Positions 1 to 8,814 of a stretch of DNA of 64,000 nucleotides are shown here, one piece after another. Each line of letters starts with the position of its first letter. Within the stretch, counting starts at the first letter, position 1. Position numbers and translations under genes: made by a program. This stretch comes from Agrobacterium leguminum (GTDB taxonomy: Bacteria; Pseudomonadota; Alphaproteobacteria; Rhizobiales; Rhizobiaceae). Under the pieces are notes generated by a model, which did no database searches, was not told where the DNA came from, and was given only the letters and a program-made list of their open reading frames with translations. The stretch is from assembly GCF_015704895.1 (NCBI RefSeq), contig NZ_JADQWB010000007.1, positions 242,756-306,755 on the forward strand, in the 5' to 3' direction.

Positions 1-1
1 G

Positions 2-46
2 TCGCGCCGTGGCGTGGTGCCGCAGGTCGAGGCATCGCAGGGGTAA
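2..46 (+). CDS. Possible C-terminal end of an upstream gene (partial)
   Basis: The first 46 bases contain a short open stretch in frame 2 that ends in TAA and would encode a tail reading SRRGVVPQVEASQG. Its composition looks like a normal protein end, and it would converge on the GntR gene that ends at 93. Only 14 codons are visible, so neither family nor reality can be established. Confidence 0.3.
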   Translation, partial: SRRGVVPQVEASQG

Positions 47-56
47 TTGGTTGGAG

Positions 57-83
57 AAAACGGACCCGCATTCCTGCGGGTCC
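57..83 (-). terminator. Rho-independent terminator of the GntR gene
   Basis: A perfect 9-bp stem (62-70 with 75-83) closes a 4-base loop. On the minus strand it is followed by a short T run (54-57). It lies 10 bases beyond the GntR stop codon, so it probably ends the minus-strand transporter operon. Confidence 0.75.
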
Positions 84-92
84 TACTACTCC

Positions 93-827
93 TCAAACCG
101 TCTTGATCGCCTTCTGCGTCCGGTCTTTACCGACCTCGATCACGTGGCGCATGGCTTTCACCGCCGCATCCGCGTCACGCGCCGCAATCGCATGCACGAT
201 ACGCAGATGATTGGACGCGATTTCGGCGATGGTGCCAGGCGAAGCGGCCGGCGAAGAGAGCTGGAAGGAAATGGCAAGTGCTGCTTCGATCAGCCCGCTT
301 GCCGAGCGCATGAAGGGGTTGCCGGACATATGCGCCACGGCAAGGTGGAATTCGAGATCGACCTTGGCGATGCTTTCGGGCGTATGTTTAGGATTGTCGA
401 ATTTGGCGGCGATGACGTAAAGCGAAACGATATCGTCATTGGAGGCCTGCAGGGCCGCTGCTGCCGCCGCCGCCGGTTCCAGCGCCAGGCGGATCTCCGC
501 CAGATGCGTGACGAATTCCTGGTCTATGCCGGCCTCGCAGCGCCAGCCCAGCACATCCGGATCGAAGAAGTTCCAGCTTGAGCGGTCGAGAACGCGGGTG
601 CCGACCTTCGCCTTGGGCTCCACCAGCCGCTTGGCCGCCAGCGTCTTCATGGTTTCGCGCAGCACGGTGCGCGAGACGCCGAAGCGCATGGAGAGTTCCG
701 CGTCATTGGGCAACAGGGAGCCTTCCGCAATTCTGCCCGAGACGATGGCGCTGCCGAGTTCGGAGACCACATGGGCGTGGCTGTTCCGGCGTTTTCGCCC
801 GCTTATCGTCGTTTCGAGCAGCCCCAA
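93..827 (-). CDS. GntR-family (FadR subfamily) transcriptional regulator
   Basis: Probable repressor of the adjoining sugar importer. The protein is about 244 aa, with an N-terminal winged helix-turn-helix (residues about 15-85) followed by an FCD ligand-binding domain. The FCD part shows the expected conserved stretches: EIRLALEP, then DLEFHLAVAHMSGNP, then NHLRIVHAI, whose Asp and His residues bind metal or ligand in this family. The frame is open up to a TTG at 845, directly against the yjfF-like stop. I prefer the TTG at 827 because a GGGAGG ribosome-binding site sits at 832-837. It is the last gene of the minus-strand operon. The ligand is unknown; a sugar acid is an inference from the neighbouring dehydratase. 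Confidence 0.88.
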   Translation of the reverse strand: MGLLETTISGRKRRNSHAHVVSELGSAIVSGRIAEGSLLPNDAELSMRFGVSRTVLRETMKTLAAKRLVEPKAKVGTRVLDRSSWNFFDPDVLGWRCEAGIDQEFVTHLAEIRLALEPAAAAAAALQASNDDIVSLYVIAAKFDNPKHTPESIAKVDLEFHLAVAHMSGNPFMRSASGLIEAALAISFQLSSPAASPGTIAEIASNHLRIVHAIAARDADAAVKAMRHVIEVGKDRTQKAIKTV

Positions 828-845
828 GCAAGCCTCCCTTGGCAA

Positions 846-1826
846 TTATGCCGGATGCGGTCCGGCCAGTCTCCTGTTTGAATACCAGATGATTGCGCGC
901 TGCAACACGATGAAGATGAAAAGCAGCACACCGATGACGATTTTCGTCCACCAGGAGGAAAGCGTCCCGTCAAAAACGATGTAGGTCTGGATCAAGCCCT
1001 GTATCAGAAGGCCGATGAAGGTTCCTGCCACCAGCCCCGTGCCGCCGGTCAAAAGCGTGCCGCCGATGACGACGGCGGCGATGGCGTCGAGTTCAACGCC
1101 CACCGTCGCCAGCGAATAACCTGACGAAGTGTAGAGCGTATAGACGATGCCGGCGAGGCCCGACAGGAAACCGGAAAGCGCATAGATGCCGATGGTCGTC
1201 GCCCCGATCGGCACGCCCATCAGCTCGGCCGATTGCGGATTGCCGCCAAGCGCATAGACATTGGCGCCGAAGCGGGTGCGGCTGGCGATCAGCATGCCGG
1301 CGGCGAAGACGAGAAGCATCAGCATGGCCAGTGCCGTCAGCCTGCCGCCGCCGGGAAAGCGGTAATAAAAGCCCTGTATCGCATCGATGAAGGGATGCGA
1401 GATCGGCACGGACTGGGTGGAGATGAGGTAAGCCGCGCCGCGCGCCAGAAACATGCCCGCCAGCGTCACCACGAAAGGTGGGATCGACAGGAAGCGGATC
1501 ATCGCCCCCATCAGGCAGCCAAACAGCGTCGAGACAACCAGCACGATGGCGAAGGCGAGCAGCGGGTGGATATTATAGGTGCCGACCATGACGGCGACGA
1601 AGACGCTGGTAAAGGCGATGACTGAACCGATGGACAGATCGATGCCGCCCGACAGGATGACGAAGGTCATGCCGACGGCCGCGATGCCGAGGAAGGCATT
1701 GTCGGTCAGAAGGTTGCCGATCACCCGCGTGGAAAAGATCGCCGGATATTGCAGCACGCAGAGGAGATAGGCGATGACGAAGATCGTCAGGGTGGTGAGG
1801 AAGGGCAGGTTGCGGCTGTGGATCAT
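846..1826 (-). CDS. yjfF: Sugar ABC transporter permease, YjfF-like
   Basis: Inner-membrane permease of a CUT2-type sugar importer (BPD_transp_2 family), 326 aa. It has many hydrophobic segments and the family signature LSGGIDLSIGSV at about residues 58-69. A second conserved stretch, VIGGTLLTGGTG, lies near residue 255. The start at 1826 overlaps the preceding permease stop by four bases (ATGA). A longer upstream extension in this frame has low-complexity Arg/His composition and runs inside the other permease gene, so I discard it. With the next gene it forms the paired permeases characteristic of the E. coli YtfQRT-YjfF galactofuranose system. Confidence 0.9.
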   Translation of the reverse strand: MIHSRNLPFLTTLTIFVIAYLLCVLQYPAIFSTRVIGNLLTDNAFLGIAAVGMTFVILSGGIDLSIGSVIAFTSVFVAVMVGTYNIHPLLAFAIVLVVSTLFGCLMGAMIRFLSIPPFVVTLAGMFLARGAAYLISTQSVPISHPFIDAIQGFYYRFPGGGRLTALAMLMLLVFAAGMLIASRTRFGANVYALGGNPQSAELMGVPIGATTIGIYALSGFLSGLAGIVYTLYTSSGYSLATVGVELDAIAAVVIGGTLLTGGTGLVAGTFIGLLIQGLIQTYIVFDGTLSSWWTKIVIGVLLFIFIVLQRAIIWYSNRRLAGPHPA

Positions 1827-2866
1827 CGCGCGGTTCCTTCCTTGGTCATGCCATTGGTGGCCGCCGGTTTGGCGTGTGGCTTCGGCGCTTTCACGAAGCC
1901 CAGCACCGTCATGATCGCCGGCGATTGTAGCGTCAGCACCACCATGATGATGCCGGCCTTGATGATGAGGTTGAATTCCGGCGGAAAGCCCGAAACGAGA
2001 ATGCCGGTATTGATGGTCTGGATGATCAGCGCGCCGATCAGCGAGGCGGTGATGGAGAAGCGCCCGCCATTCAGCGACGTGCCGCCGATGACTACCGCCA
2101 ATATGGCGTCCAGTTCCAGCCAAAGCCCGGCATTGTTGGCATCCGCGCCGCGAATATCGGCAGTCACGATCATGCCAGCGATGGCCGCGCAGAGGCCGGA
2201 AACCGCATAGACGAAAAACAAGAGGAAACGGGCCCGTACGCCGGCAAGCGCTGCCGCGCGACGATTGATGCCGGTCGCCTCGATCAGAAAACCGAGCGCG
2301 CTCTTGCGCACCAGAAGCCCGATCAGCAGCGCCGCCGCCACCCAGATGATGACGGGCAGCGGAATGCCCGCAAACGAGCCGGAACCGATAGCGGAAAAGC
2401 TGTCATTGTTGAAGGTGAGAATGACGCCTTCGGTAATGAGCTGGGCGATGCCGCGCCCTGCCACCATCAGGATCAGCGTGGCGATGATCGGCTGGATGTC
2501 GAGAAGGGCGACCAGCACGCCGTTCCAGAGGCCGCAGGCGATGCCGACGGCAAGCGAGATGACGATGACGGAAGGAATGGAATGGCCATTGCTGATGAGC
2601 GTGGCCGCGACCGCGCCGCAGATGGCGATGACGGCGCCGATGGAAAGGTCGATGCCCTTGGTGGCGATGACCAGCGTCATGCCGATGGTCAACAGCGCGA
2701 CCGGTGCGGCGCGAACGAGAATATCCACCAGACTGCCATAGAGCCGGCCGTTCTGGAACGAGACATGCAGGAAACCCGGCGAAAGGATTGTAATCGCTGC
2801 CAGAATGATGAAGAGCGCGGCAAGCTGGGGAGCAAGCCTTTTGAAGCGTCGTGTCACAGCCACCAT
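1823..2866 (-). CDS. ytfT: Sugar ABC transporter permease, YtfT-like
   Basis: Second CUT2-type permease of the same importer, about 347 aa. It carries the conserved ATKGIDLSIGAVIAI segment near residue 70 and VIGGTSLNGG near residue 255. The stop of the ATPase and this ATG overlap as TGATG at 2864-2868; a GTG three bases upstream (2869) is also possible. Two different permeases in one operon is the YtfT/YjfF arrangement rather than the single-permease ribose type. It is predicted to form a heterodimeric channel with YjfF. The substrate is not determined by sequence. Confidence 0.9.
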   Translation of the reverse strand: MVAVTRRFKRLAPQLAALFIILAAITILSPGFLHVSFQNGRLYGSLVDILVRAAPVALLTIGMTLVIATKGIDLSIGAVIAICGAVAATLISNGHSIPSVIVISLAVGIACGLWNGVLVALLDIQPIIATLILMVAGRGIAQLITEGVILTFNNDSFSAIGSGSFAGIPLPVIIWVAAALLIGLLVRKSALGFLIEATGINRRAAALAGVRARFLLFFVYAVSGLCAAIAGMIVTADIRGADANNAGLWLELDAILAVVIGGTSLNGGRFSITASLIGALIIQTINTGILVSGFPPEFNLIIKAGIIMVVLTLQSPAIMTVLGFVKAPKPHAKPAATNGMTKEGTAR

Positions 2867-4389
2867 CACGCCGCCTCCGTTTTCGCCGCATCGGCAATCG
2901 CCCGCATGATGTTGTCGGCGGTCACCTCGCCGCCCTTCAATTCGCTGACATGGCGGCGGTCGGAGAGCACGACGACACGATGGGCGACGGCGGTAAGCTC
3001 TTCCAGCTCGGAGGAGATGACGACAAGCGACATGCCCTCGCTGCAGAGTTTTTCGATCATTTTCAGGATTTCCGCATGCGCGCCGATATCGATGCCGCGT
3101 GTCGGCTCGTCGAGGATCAGAAGCCGGGGATGGGTGGCGAGCCAGCGCGCCAGAATGGCCTTCTGCTGATTGCCGCCGGACAGGAATTTGATCGGCCGGT
3201 CAGGGTCGGCCGGGCGGATATCCAGCGACTTGATGAAGCTTTCGGCAAGCTCAGCCTTCTGCCGACGCGAGAGCGGCCGTGCCCAGCCCTGCCGCGCCTG
3301 AAGCGCCAGCGCGATATTATCGGTGACGGAAAAGTCGCCGATGATGCCGTCCGTCTTGCGCTCTTCCGGACAGAAACCGAACCCGGCCGAGATGGCGGCT
3401 TCAGGAGACGAAATTGCCGCCGTCTTTCCATCGATTGTCGCCGTGCCGGTATCGGGTCGATCGATGCCGAACAGCAGGAAGGCGGTCTCGGTTCGGCCGG
3501 AGCCAAGGAGACCGGCGACGCCGACGATCTCTCCCGGCCGGATGCCGAGATCGAAAGGCGCGATGCTGCCGCGTTTGCCGTAACCTTCGAAACGGATCGG
3601 CGGCTCGCCCTCGGCAACCGTATCTTCGGTCGCCTGATGGTCATGGGTAATGTGCTGAAGTTCGCGACCGAGCATCATGGAAATGAGTTCGGACCTCGGC
3701 AGGCTGCCGATATCGCGGGTGCCGACGAGGCGGCCATTGCGCAGCACCGTCACCCGGTCGGCGATATCATAGACCTGATTGAGGAAGTGGGTGATGATGA
3801 CGATGCCGATGCCGCGGGCGCGCAGGTTTTTCAAAACCCCGAACAGCATCTCGACTTCATGGGCGTCAAGGCTGGCGGTCGGTTCGTCCAGCACCAGCAC
3901 CTTGCCGGAAAGATCGACGGCGCGGGCAATGGCGATGATTTGCCGGATGGCGACGGAATAGCTTGAAAGAAGCGCGTTGACGTCGATGGAAAGCCCGTAT
4001 TGCGCAAGCAGCGCCTGCGAATTCTTCTGCATCGTGCTGCGGTCGATCAGCCCGAAGCGGCGCGGTTGGCGCCCAAGAAACAGGTTTTCGGCAACCGTCA
4101 GGTTTTCGAGAAGGTTCACTTCCTGATAGACCGTGCCGATACCGAGCGCCTGCGCCTCGCCCACATTGGCGGGCGAAATCTCGCTGCCCTCCAGAAAGAT
4201 CGAACCGCTGTCGCGGTGATAAACGCCGGTCAGGATCTTGATGAGCGTCGATTTGCCCGCGCCGTTTTCGCCGAGCAGGGCATGGATTTCACCGTGCCCG
4301 AGCGAAAAATCGACGCCATCGAGCGCCGTGATCCCCAGAAAGGATTTGCCGATGGCGCGTGCTTCCAGAAGTGGTGCCGTTTCGGACAT
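2866..4389 (-). CDS. ytfR: Sugar ABC transporter ATP-binding protein, YtfR-like
   Basis: Cytoplasmic ATPase with two fused nucleotide-binding domains, 507 aa, the usual length for ribose/galactofuranose-type importers. Domain 1 has Walker A GENGAGKST near residue 40 and Walker B VLVLDEPTASLD near 165. Domain 2 has a degenerate Walker A (GLLGSGRTE), signature LSGGNQQK near 408 and Walker B LLILDEPTRGID. Such asymmetry is normal for the family. The gene lies 298 bases beyond the binding-protein gene; the gap holds a terminator and a palindromic repeat. It overlaps the next permease gene, so the two are probably translationally coupled. Confidence 0.93.
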   Translation of the reverse strand: MSETAPLLEARAIGKSFLGITALDGVDFSLGHGEIHALLGENGAGKSTLIKILTGVYHRDSGSIFLEGSEISPANVGEAQALGIGTVYQEVNLLENLTVAENLFLGRQPRRFGLIDRSTMQKNSQALLAQYGLSIDVNALLSSYSVAIRQIIAIARAVDLSGKVLVLDEPTASLDAHEVEMLFGVLKNLRARGIGIVIITHFLNQVYDIADRVTVLRNGRLVGTRDIGSLPRSELISMMLGRELQHITHDHQATEDTVAEGEPPIRFEGYGKRGSIAPFDLGIRPGEIVGVAGLLGSGRTETAFLLFGIDRPDTGTATIDGKTAAISSPEAAISAGFGFCPEERKTDGIIGDFSVTDNIALALQARQGWARPLSRRQKAELAESFIKSLDIRPADPDRPIKFLSGGNQQKAILARWLATHPRLLILDEPTRGIDIGAHAEILKMIEKLCSEGMSLVVISSELEELTAVAHRVVVLSDRRHVSELKGGEVTADNIMRAIADAAKTEAA

Positions 4390-4448
4390 TGAGCAGGTTC
4401 CGTATCGAAATGGGTCTCGGTGGAGTGATCGCGTAAGGCGAGGCGGGT

Positions 4449-4570
4449 TTCTTCTCCCCGCCGGGGAGAAGGTGGCCCGAAGGGTCGGATGAGGGGGCTA
4501 GCTCTCGGTCTATCGCTACCCTCGCCCCCTCATCCCGCTGCCGCGGACTTCTCCCCGGCGGGGAGAAGAA
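4449..4570. repeat. RIME-like palindromic intergenic element
   Basis: Two 21-base near-perfect palindromes, arms CTTCTCCCCG/CGGGGAGAAG, lie at 4451-4471 and 4548-4568 and are reverse complements of each other. Between them are further inverted stretches (ATGAGGGGGC at about 4489 pairing with GCCCCCTCAT at about 4523), so the whole block can fold into a long hairpin. The structure resembles the Rhizobium-specific intergenic mosaic elements. It sits inside an operon, between the binding-protein and ATPase genes. Confidence 0.75.
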
Positions 4571-4639
4571 CAAGCGGCGTCCGCCCGCTCCATACGCGAT
4601 CATTTTGCAGACTGAATCGGAGAAGTCTCCCTCTCTTCA

Positions 4640-4671
4640 GCAGAAAGAAACGGCGCAAACCATGCGCCGTT
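4640..4671 (-). terminator. Terminator or attenuator after the YtfQ-like gene
   Basis: On the minus strand, 16 bases past the stop codon, an 8-bp stem AACGGCGC/GCGCCGTT (4649-4656 with 4664-4671) with a 7-base loop is followed by a T-rich run. Its place between the binding-protein gene and the ATPase gene suggests partial termination, which would make more binding protein than transporter. Confidence 0.75.
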
Positions 4672-4687
4672 CCTCACGAAACAGGGC

Positions 4688-5647
4688 TCAGTAACCCAGA
4701 CCCTTCTTCGCCTCGTAGACCTTCATCGGGTCGTCGGACGCCGTGTAGAGCTTGGATTCGGTCTGAATCCATTTCGGCGGGGCCTTCTTGTCCTTCAGAT
4801 AGGCTTCGAGCGCGTCGAAGGCGGGGCCGGCCATGTCAGGCGTCAGTTCGACGGTGGCGTTGGCTTCACCGGCCGCCATGGCCTTGAAGATATCAGGTAC
4901 GGCATCGATGGAAACGACCTTGATGTCGGTTCCGGGCTTCAGACCGGCTTCCTTGATCGCCTGGATCGCGCCGACGGCCATGTCGTCATTATGAGCGTAG
5001 ACAGCACAGATATCCTTGCCGCCGCCTTCGGCCTTGATGAAGCTTTCCATCACTTCCTTGCCCTTGGTGCGGGTGAAGTCACCCGTCTGCGAGCGCGCGA
5101 TCTTGATGTTCTTGTGCGAGGCAATCGCCTCTTCGAAGCCCTTCTTGCGGTTGATGGCGGGCGAAGAGCCGGTTGTGCCCTGCAATTCAACGACCTTGCA
5201 GTCCTTGGAACCGACATCCTTGACTAGCCAGTCGCCGGCAACCTTGCCTTCATGAACCTGATCGGAGGTCACGGCGGTGAGGTAAAGATCGTCCGAAGCC
5301 TCGATCTGGCGGTCGAGCAGGATGACAGGGATTTTTTCTTCCTTGGCTTCCTTCAGCACGGCGTCCCAACCGGTTGCGACGACCGGAGCGATCAGGATCG
5401 CATCGACGCCCTGCGCGATGAAGCCGCGAACGGCCTTGATCTGGTTTTCCTGCTTCTGCTGCGCGTCGGCGAATTTCAGCGTGACGCCGCGCTTCTCCGC
5501 CTGCTGCTTGGTGACGGTTGTTTCAGCCGCGCGCCAGCCGGATTCCGAACCGATCTGCGAAAAGCCGACGGTAAGCGATTGTGCGGAAACACTGGATGCA
5601 AGGCATGCGGAAACGGCGACAGTGAATGCCGCAAGAGCTTTTCTCAT
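4688..5647 (-). CDS. ytfQ: Periplasmic sugar-binding protein, YtfQ-like
   Basis: Substrate-binding protein of the CUT2 importer, 319 aa. The N-terminus is a clear signal peptide cleaved near residues 22-23 (SVSAQS). The rest is a type I periplasmic binding fold (Peripla_BP_4), with LTVGFSQIGSESGWR at the start of the mature chain and the hinge region AVYAHNDDMAVGAIQAIKEAG near residue 215. E. coli YtfQ, the closest named family, binds galactofuranose; substrate identity here is inference. It is the first gene of the minus-strand operon and faces the dehydratase gene across a 522-base regulatory region. Confidence 0.9.
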   Translation of the reverse strand: MRKALAAFTVAVSACLASSVSAQSLTVGFSQIGSESGWRAAETTVTKQQAEKRGVTLKFADAQQKQENQIKAVRGFIAQGVDAILIAPVVATGWDAVLKEAKEEKIPVILLDRQIEASDDLYLTAVTSDQVHEGKVAGDWLVKDVGSKDCKVVELQGTTGSSPAINRKKGFEEAIASHKNIKIARSQTGDFTRTKGKEVMESFIKAEGGGKDICAVYAHNDDMAVGAIQAIKEAGLKPGTDIKVVSIDAVPDIFKAMAAGEANATVELTPDMAGPAFDALEAYLKDKKAPPKWIQTESKLYTASDDPMKVYEAKKGLGY

Positions 5648-6169
5648 CTTATCCTCCCAGAGATGATGTCAGCGTGACGGCGACACTATGAGCATATAGT
5701 AATACTCTTGAAAAGTGGTTTTTTGGCCTTTTCGCAATTTGGCTTTCACGAACTGCGGCTAAATTTTGTCATAAAATACAATGAATCAATGGGTTGTGTG
5801 GAAATCAGTTATACTCTTTCCCTGTCTGGATACGCCGAAAATGGTCCGTGACGTGGCTTGACAGCCAATGACGGCATCTAATAGTAATACAAATAAAGAG
5901 ATCAGACTGAGGCGGAGTGCCGGGCCATCGGGCCAGACGCATTCCGGCAAGGCAGGGAGGAAGAGGCCGTTGCGCGACACCGGTATCATCGTAAATGCCG
6001 AAAAATATTCGGCTAAAGCCGAAGAACAGCTCCAAATCACTCGTCTGGGGCTGCTCTGTCGGTTATGCGTGATCTCCGAAAGCTGATTCCATTTTCCTTG
6101 CGCACAACATAAGCTTGTCGCATTTCGTAATATTTTACCGTTGGCCACTTCCGGCTGGAGACCCGCATC
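5648..6169. promoter_or_regulatory. Divergent regulatory region with three candidate GntR operators
   Basis: This 522-base AT-richer gap separates the importer operon from the dehydratase gene. It holds three copies of a short near-palindrome: AGTAATACT at 5698-5706, AGTTATACT at 5807-5815 and AGTAATACA at 5883-5891. A TTGACA at 5858-5863 is spaced 18 bases from TAGTAA at 5882-5887, so the third copy overlaps a possible -10 of the dehydratase promoter. I infer that the GntR protein at 93-827 binds them. No convincing coding sequence was found in the gap. Confidence 0.5.
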
Positions 6170-7990
6170 ATGACTACATCCGACAATCTTCCCGCAACCC
6201 AGGGCAAGGGAGGCAAGCTTCGCTCGCGCGCGTGGTTCGACAATCCCGCCAACGCGGATATGACTGCGCTTTATCTCGAGCGTTACATGAACTTCGGTCT
6301 GAGCCAGGCCGAGCTTCAGTCCGACCGCCCGATCATCGGCATTGCGCAGACCGGCTCGGACCTTTCACCCTGCAACCGTCACCATCTGGAACTGGCGAAC
6401 CGCCTGCGCGAAGGCATCCGTGAAGCGGGCGGCATCGCCATCGAATTCCCGGTGCATCCGATCCAGGAAACCGGCAAGCGCCCGACCGCCGGTCTCGACC
6501 GCAACCTTGCCTATCTCGGCCTCGTGGAAGTGCTGTACGGCTATCCGCTCGATGGCGTTGTCCTCACCATCGGCTGTGACAAGACCACGCCTGCCTGTCT
6601 TATGGCGGCGGCCACCGTCAACATTCCGGCCATCGCCCTTTCCGTCGGCCCCATGTTGAACGGCTGGTTCCGTGGCGAACGCACCGGTTCCGGCACCATC
6701 GTCTGGAAGGCGCGCGAATTGCTGGCGAAGGGTGAGATCGATTACCAGGGCTTCGTCAAGCTCGTCGCTTCGTCGGCTCCCTCCACCGGTTACTGCAACA
6801 CCATGGGCACGGCGACGACCATGAACTCGCTGGCCGAAGCGCTCGGCATGCAGCTTCCGGGCTCCGCCGCCATTCCGGCGCCTTACCGTGACCGTCAGGA
6901 AGTCTCCTACCTCACCGGCCTGCGTATCGTCGAAATGGTCAAGGAAGATCTGAAACCATCAGACATCATGACCAAGGACGCCTTCATCAACGCCATCCGT
7001 GTCAATTCGGCCATCGGCGGCTCCACCAACGCGCCGATCCACCTGAACGGCCTTGCCCGCCATGTCGGCGTCGAGCTGACCGTGGATGACTGGCAGACCT
7101 ATGGCGAAGACGTGCCGCTGCTCGTCAACCTGCAGCCGGCCGGTGAATATCTCGGCGAGGATTATTACCATGCCGGCGGTGTTCCTGCGGTCGTCAACCA
7201 GCTGATGACACAGGGACTGATCATGGAAGACGCCATGACTGTCAACGGCAAGACCATCGGCGAAAACTGCCGTGGCGCGATCATCGAAGACGAGAAGGTC
7301 ATCCGCCCCTATGAACAGCCGCTCAAGGAGCGCGCCGGCTTCCGCGTCCTGCGCGGTAACCTGTTCTCCTCCGCCATCATGAAGACGAGCGTGATCTCGG
7401 AAGAGTTCCGCAACCGTTACCTCTCCAACCCGAACGATCCGGAAGCCTTCGAAGGCCGCGCCGTGGTGTTCGACGGTCCGGAGGACTACCATCACCGCAT
7501 CGACGATCCGTCGCTGAAGATCGACGCCAACACCATCCTGTTCATGCGTGGCGCCGGTCCGATCGGTTATCCGGGTGCGGCGGAAGTGGTGAACATGCGC
7601 GCGCCGGATTATCTTCTGAAGGAAGGCGTCAATTCTCTGCCCTGCATCGGCGACGGCCGCCAGTCCGGCACGTCGGGCAGCCCGTCCATCCTCAACGCTT
7701 CCCCGGAAGCGGCGGCCGGCGGCGGTCTTGCCATTCTGCAGACGGGTGACCGCGTCCGCATCGATGTGGGCCGCGGCAAGGCGGATATCCTGATTTCCGG
7801 CGAGGAACTGGCCAAGCGTTACGAGGCGCTTTCCGCCGAGGGCGGTTACAAGTTCCCCGACCACCAGACGCCATGGCAGGAAATCCAGCGCGGTATCGTC
7901 AGCCAGATGGAAACCGGCGCGGTTCTGGAACCGGCCGTGAAGTATCAGCGTATCGCCCAGACCAAGGGCCTGCCGCGCGACAACCACTAA
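6170..7990 (+). CDS. IlvD/Edd-family sugar-acid dehydratase, xylonate-dehydratase-like
   Basis: Predicted to dehydrate an aldonic acid to its 2-keto-3-deoxy acid, using an iron-sulfur cluster and Mg2+. It is 606 aa, close to pentonate dehydratases. Cys68 (SPCNRHH), Cys136 (GCDKTTPAC) and Cys209 (GYCNTMG) are all shifted by eight from the cluster ligands I recall for Caulobacter xylonate dehydratase (60, 128, 201). Other family marks are [17 protein letters not shown] and [20 protein letters not shown]. The opening [20 protein letters not shown] also matches XylD-type enzymes. The start at 6170 follows a long leader. It is divergent from the sugar importer and probably shares its regulator. 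Xylonate, arabinonate and galactonate are all possible substrates. Confidence 0.85.
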   Translation: MTTSDNLPATQGKGGKLRSRAWFDNPANADMTALYLERYMNFGLSQAELQSDRPIIGIAQTGSDLSPCNRHHLELANRLREGIREAGGIAIEFPVHPIQETGKRPTAGLDRNLAYLGLVEVLYGYPLDGVVLTIGCDKTTPACLMAAATVNIPAIALSVGPMLNGWFRGERTGSGTIVWKARELLAKGEIDYQGFVKLVASSAPSTGYCNTMGTATTMNSLAEALGMQLPGSAAIPAPYRDRQEVSYLTGLRIVEMVKEDLKPSDIMTKDAFINAIRVNSAIGGSTNAPIHLNGLARHVGVELTVDDWQTYGEDVPLLVNLQPAGEYLGEDYYHAGGVPAVVNQLMTQGLIMEDAMTVNGKTIGENCRGAIIEDEKVIRPYEQPLKERAGFRVLRGNLFSSAIMKTSVISEEFRNRYLSNPNDPEAFEGRAVVFDGPEDYHHRIDDPSLKIDANTILFMRGAGPIGYPGAAEVVNMRAPDYLLKEGVNSLPCIGDGRQSGTSGSPSILNASPEAAAGGGLAILQTGDRVRIDVGRGKADILISGEELAKRYEALSAEGGYKFPDHQTPWQEIQRGIVSQMETGAVLEPAVKYQRIAQTKGLPRDNH

Positions 7991-8022
7991 GGCAAGGCCG
8001 TTTCGTCCGACCGCTTTTTAAT

Positions 8023-8048
8023 CAGCCCCGGGGTAAAACCCGGGGCTG
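8023..8048 (+). terminator. Terminator of the dehydratase gene
   Basis: A perfect 10-bp stem CAGCCCCGGG/CCCGGGGCTG (8023-8032 with 8039-8048) encloses a 6-base loop, 33 bases after the dehydratase stop. It is followed by an A/T-rich stretch rather than a clean T run. Confidence 0.8.
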
Positions 8049-8129
8049 AAACATTTTGAATACCGTGCTTCGCAACCGCGTAAACCGTGCGAGTGGCCGA
8101 AGAGCGCGATAGCATCATTGCTTACCTGC

Positions 8130-8357
8130 CTACTTCTCCGATGGGGCTGGCGGCTTTCCCAGATATGGCAGGAAGAACATGTACAGCCCGCTGAAAATAA
8201 GCAAAGTCAGCGGAATCAGCGGAGCAAAGACGATCATCGGCGGTGTCGGGCCGAAGGCCATCGAAGCGAAATTCGCCAGAATGGTAATGGTCAGCAGAAT
8301 GCCCAGCCACCGATGGCCCTGCCTTATCCAGTTTCGCAAGATCAAAATCGCCCCCAA
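8130..8357 (-). CDS. Small two-helix membrane protein
   Basis: A 75-aa protein with two predicted membrane helices, about residues 14-34 and 40-65, separated by a GPTPP turn. The N-terminus is basic (RNWIRQGHRW) and the C-terminus ends KPPAPSEK. The RRxHRWLGI..T start and the aromatic second helix resemble a small conserved membrane family of unknown function in alphaproteobacteria. It follows the VOC gene by 38 bases on the same strand, so it may belong to that short operon. No function is assigned. Confidence 0.7.
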   Translation of the reverse strand: MGAILILRNWIRQGHRWLGILLTITILANFASMAFGPTPPMIVFAPLIPLTLLIFSGLYMFFLPYLGKPPAPSEK

Positions 8358-8395
8358 GAAAAAGCATCCATGATGGAATATGACACATCGGCGCT

Positions 8396-8800
8396 TCAGC
8401 GGGCCTGAACGAGCTTCCAGCCATTGCCGGAAGGATCGCGAAAGCTCGCATCCACCGAGCCGTAGCGGGCGATCGGTTCCTGGGTGAATTCGACGCCGCG
8501 TTTGTGCATGGCGTCAAAGGCTTTCTGGCAATCCTCGACCACCAGAACCAGCGGCGGCATGGCGCCTTTGGCCACGGCTTCGTTCAGATCCTGCGCCGTC
8601 GCCTCGTCAACGGTCGGGGCCTGCGGCCGAAACAGGCCCAGCTGGAAATCCGGCTGGTCCGGGTGCTGCACGGTCAGCCAGCGATAATCGCCGTTGCGTG
8701 CGTCCGTATGCAGACGAAATCCGACTTTTTCGACATAAAATTGCAGCGCTTCGTCCTGGTCATGAACATAAAGCCCGACAAGTTGAACACCATTTTTCAT
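8396..8800 (-). CDS. VOC-superfamily (glyoxalase/bleomycin-resistance fold) protein
   Basis: A 134-aa single-unit VOC protein. It starts VQLVGLYVHDQDEALQFYVEKVGF, the typical first beta-alpha-beta module, and ends with a second module containing FRDPSGNGWKLVQ. Candidate metal ligands are a His in the first strand, a Gln in the middle and a Glu or Asn near the end; the last position reads GNGW rather than GN.xE, so metal binding is uncertain. It is 14 bases downstream of an AraC-type regulator on the same strand, which suggests co-expression. Enzyme, dioxygenase-like protein or antibiotic-binding protein are all possible. Confidence 0.85.
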   Translation of the reverse strand: MKNGVQLVGLYVHDQDEALQFYVEKVGFRLHTDARNGDYRWLTVQHPDQPDFQLGLFRPQAPTVDEATAQDLNEAVAKGAMPPLVLVVEDCQKAFDAMHKRGVEFTQEPIARYGSVDASFRDPSGNGWKLVQAR

Positions 8801-8814
8801 GAGCTATCTCCCTT

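Noticed and set aside
2851..3966. Plus-strand open frame opposite the YtfR-like ATPase
   Set aside because: No domain or ribosome-binding site; the composition is that of an antisense frame of a high-GC gene.
5868..6086. Possible 72-residue protein in the divergent region before the dehydratase
   Set aside because: No ribosome-binding site, no family resemblance, and it overlaps the putative promoter and operator.
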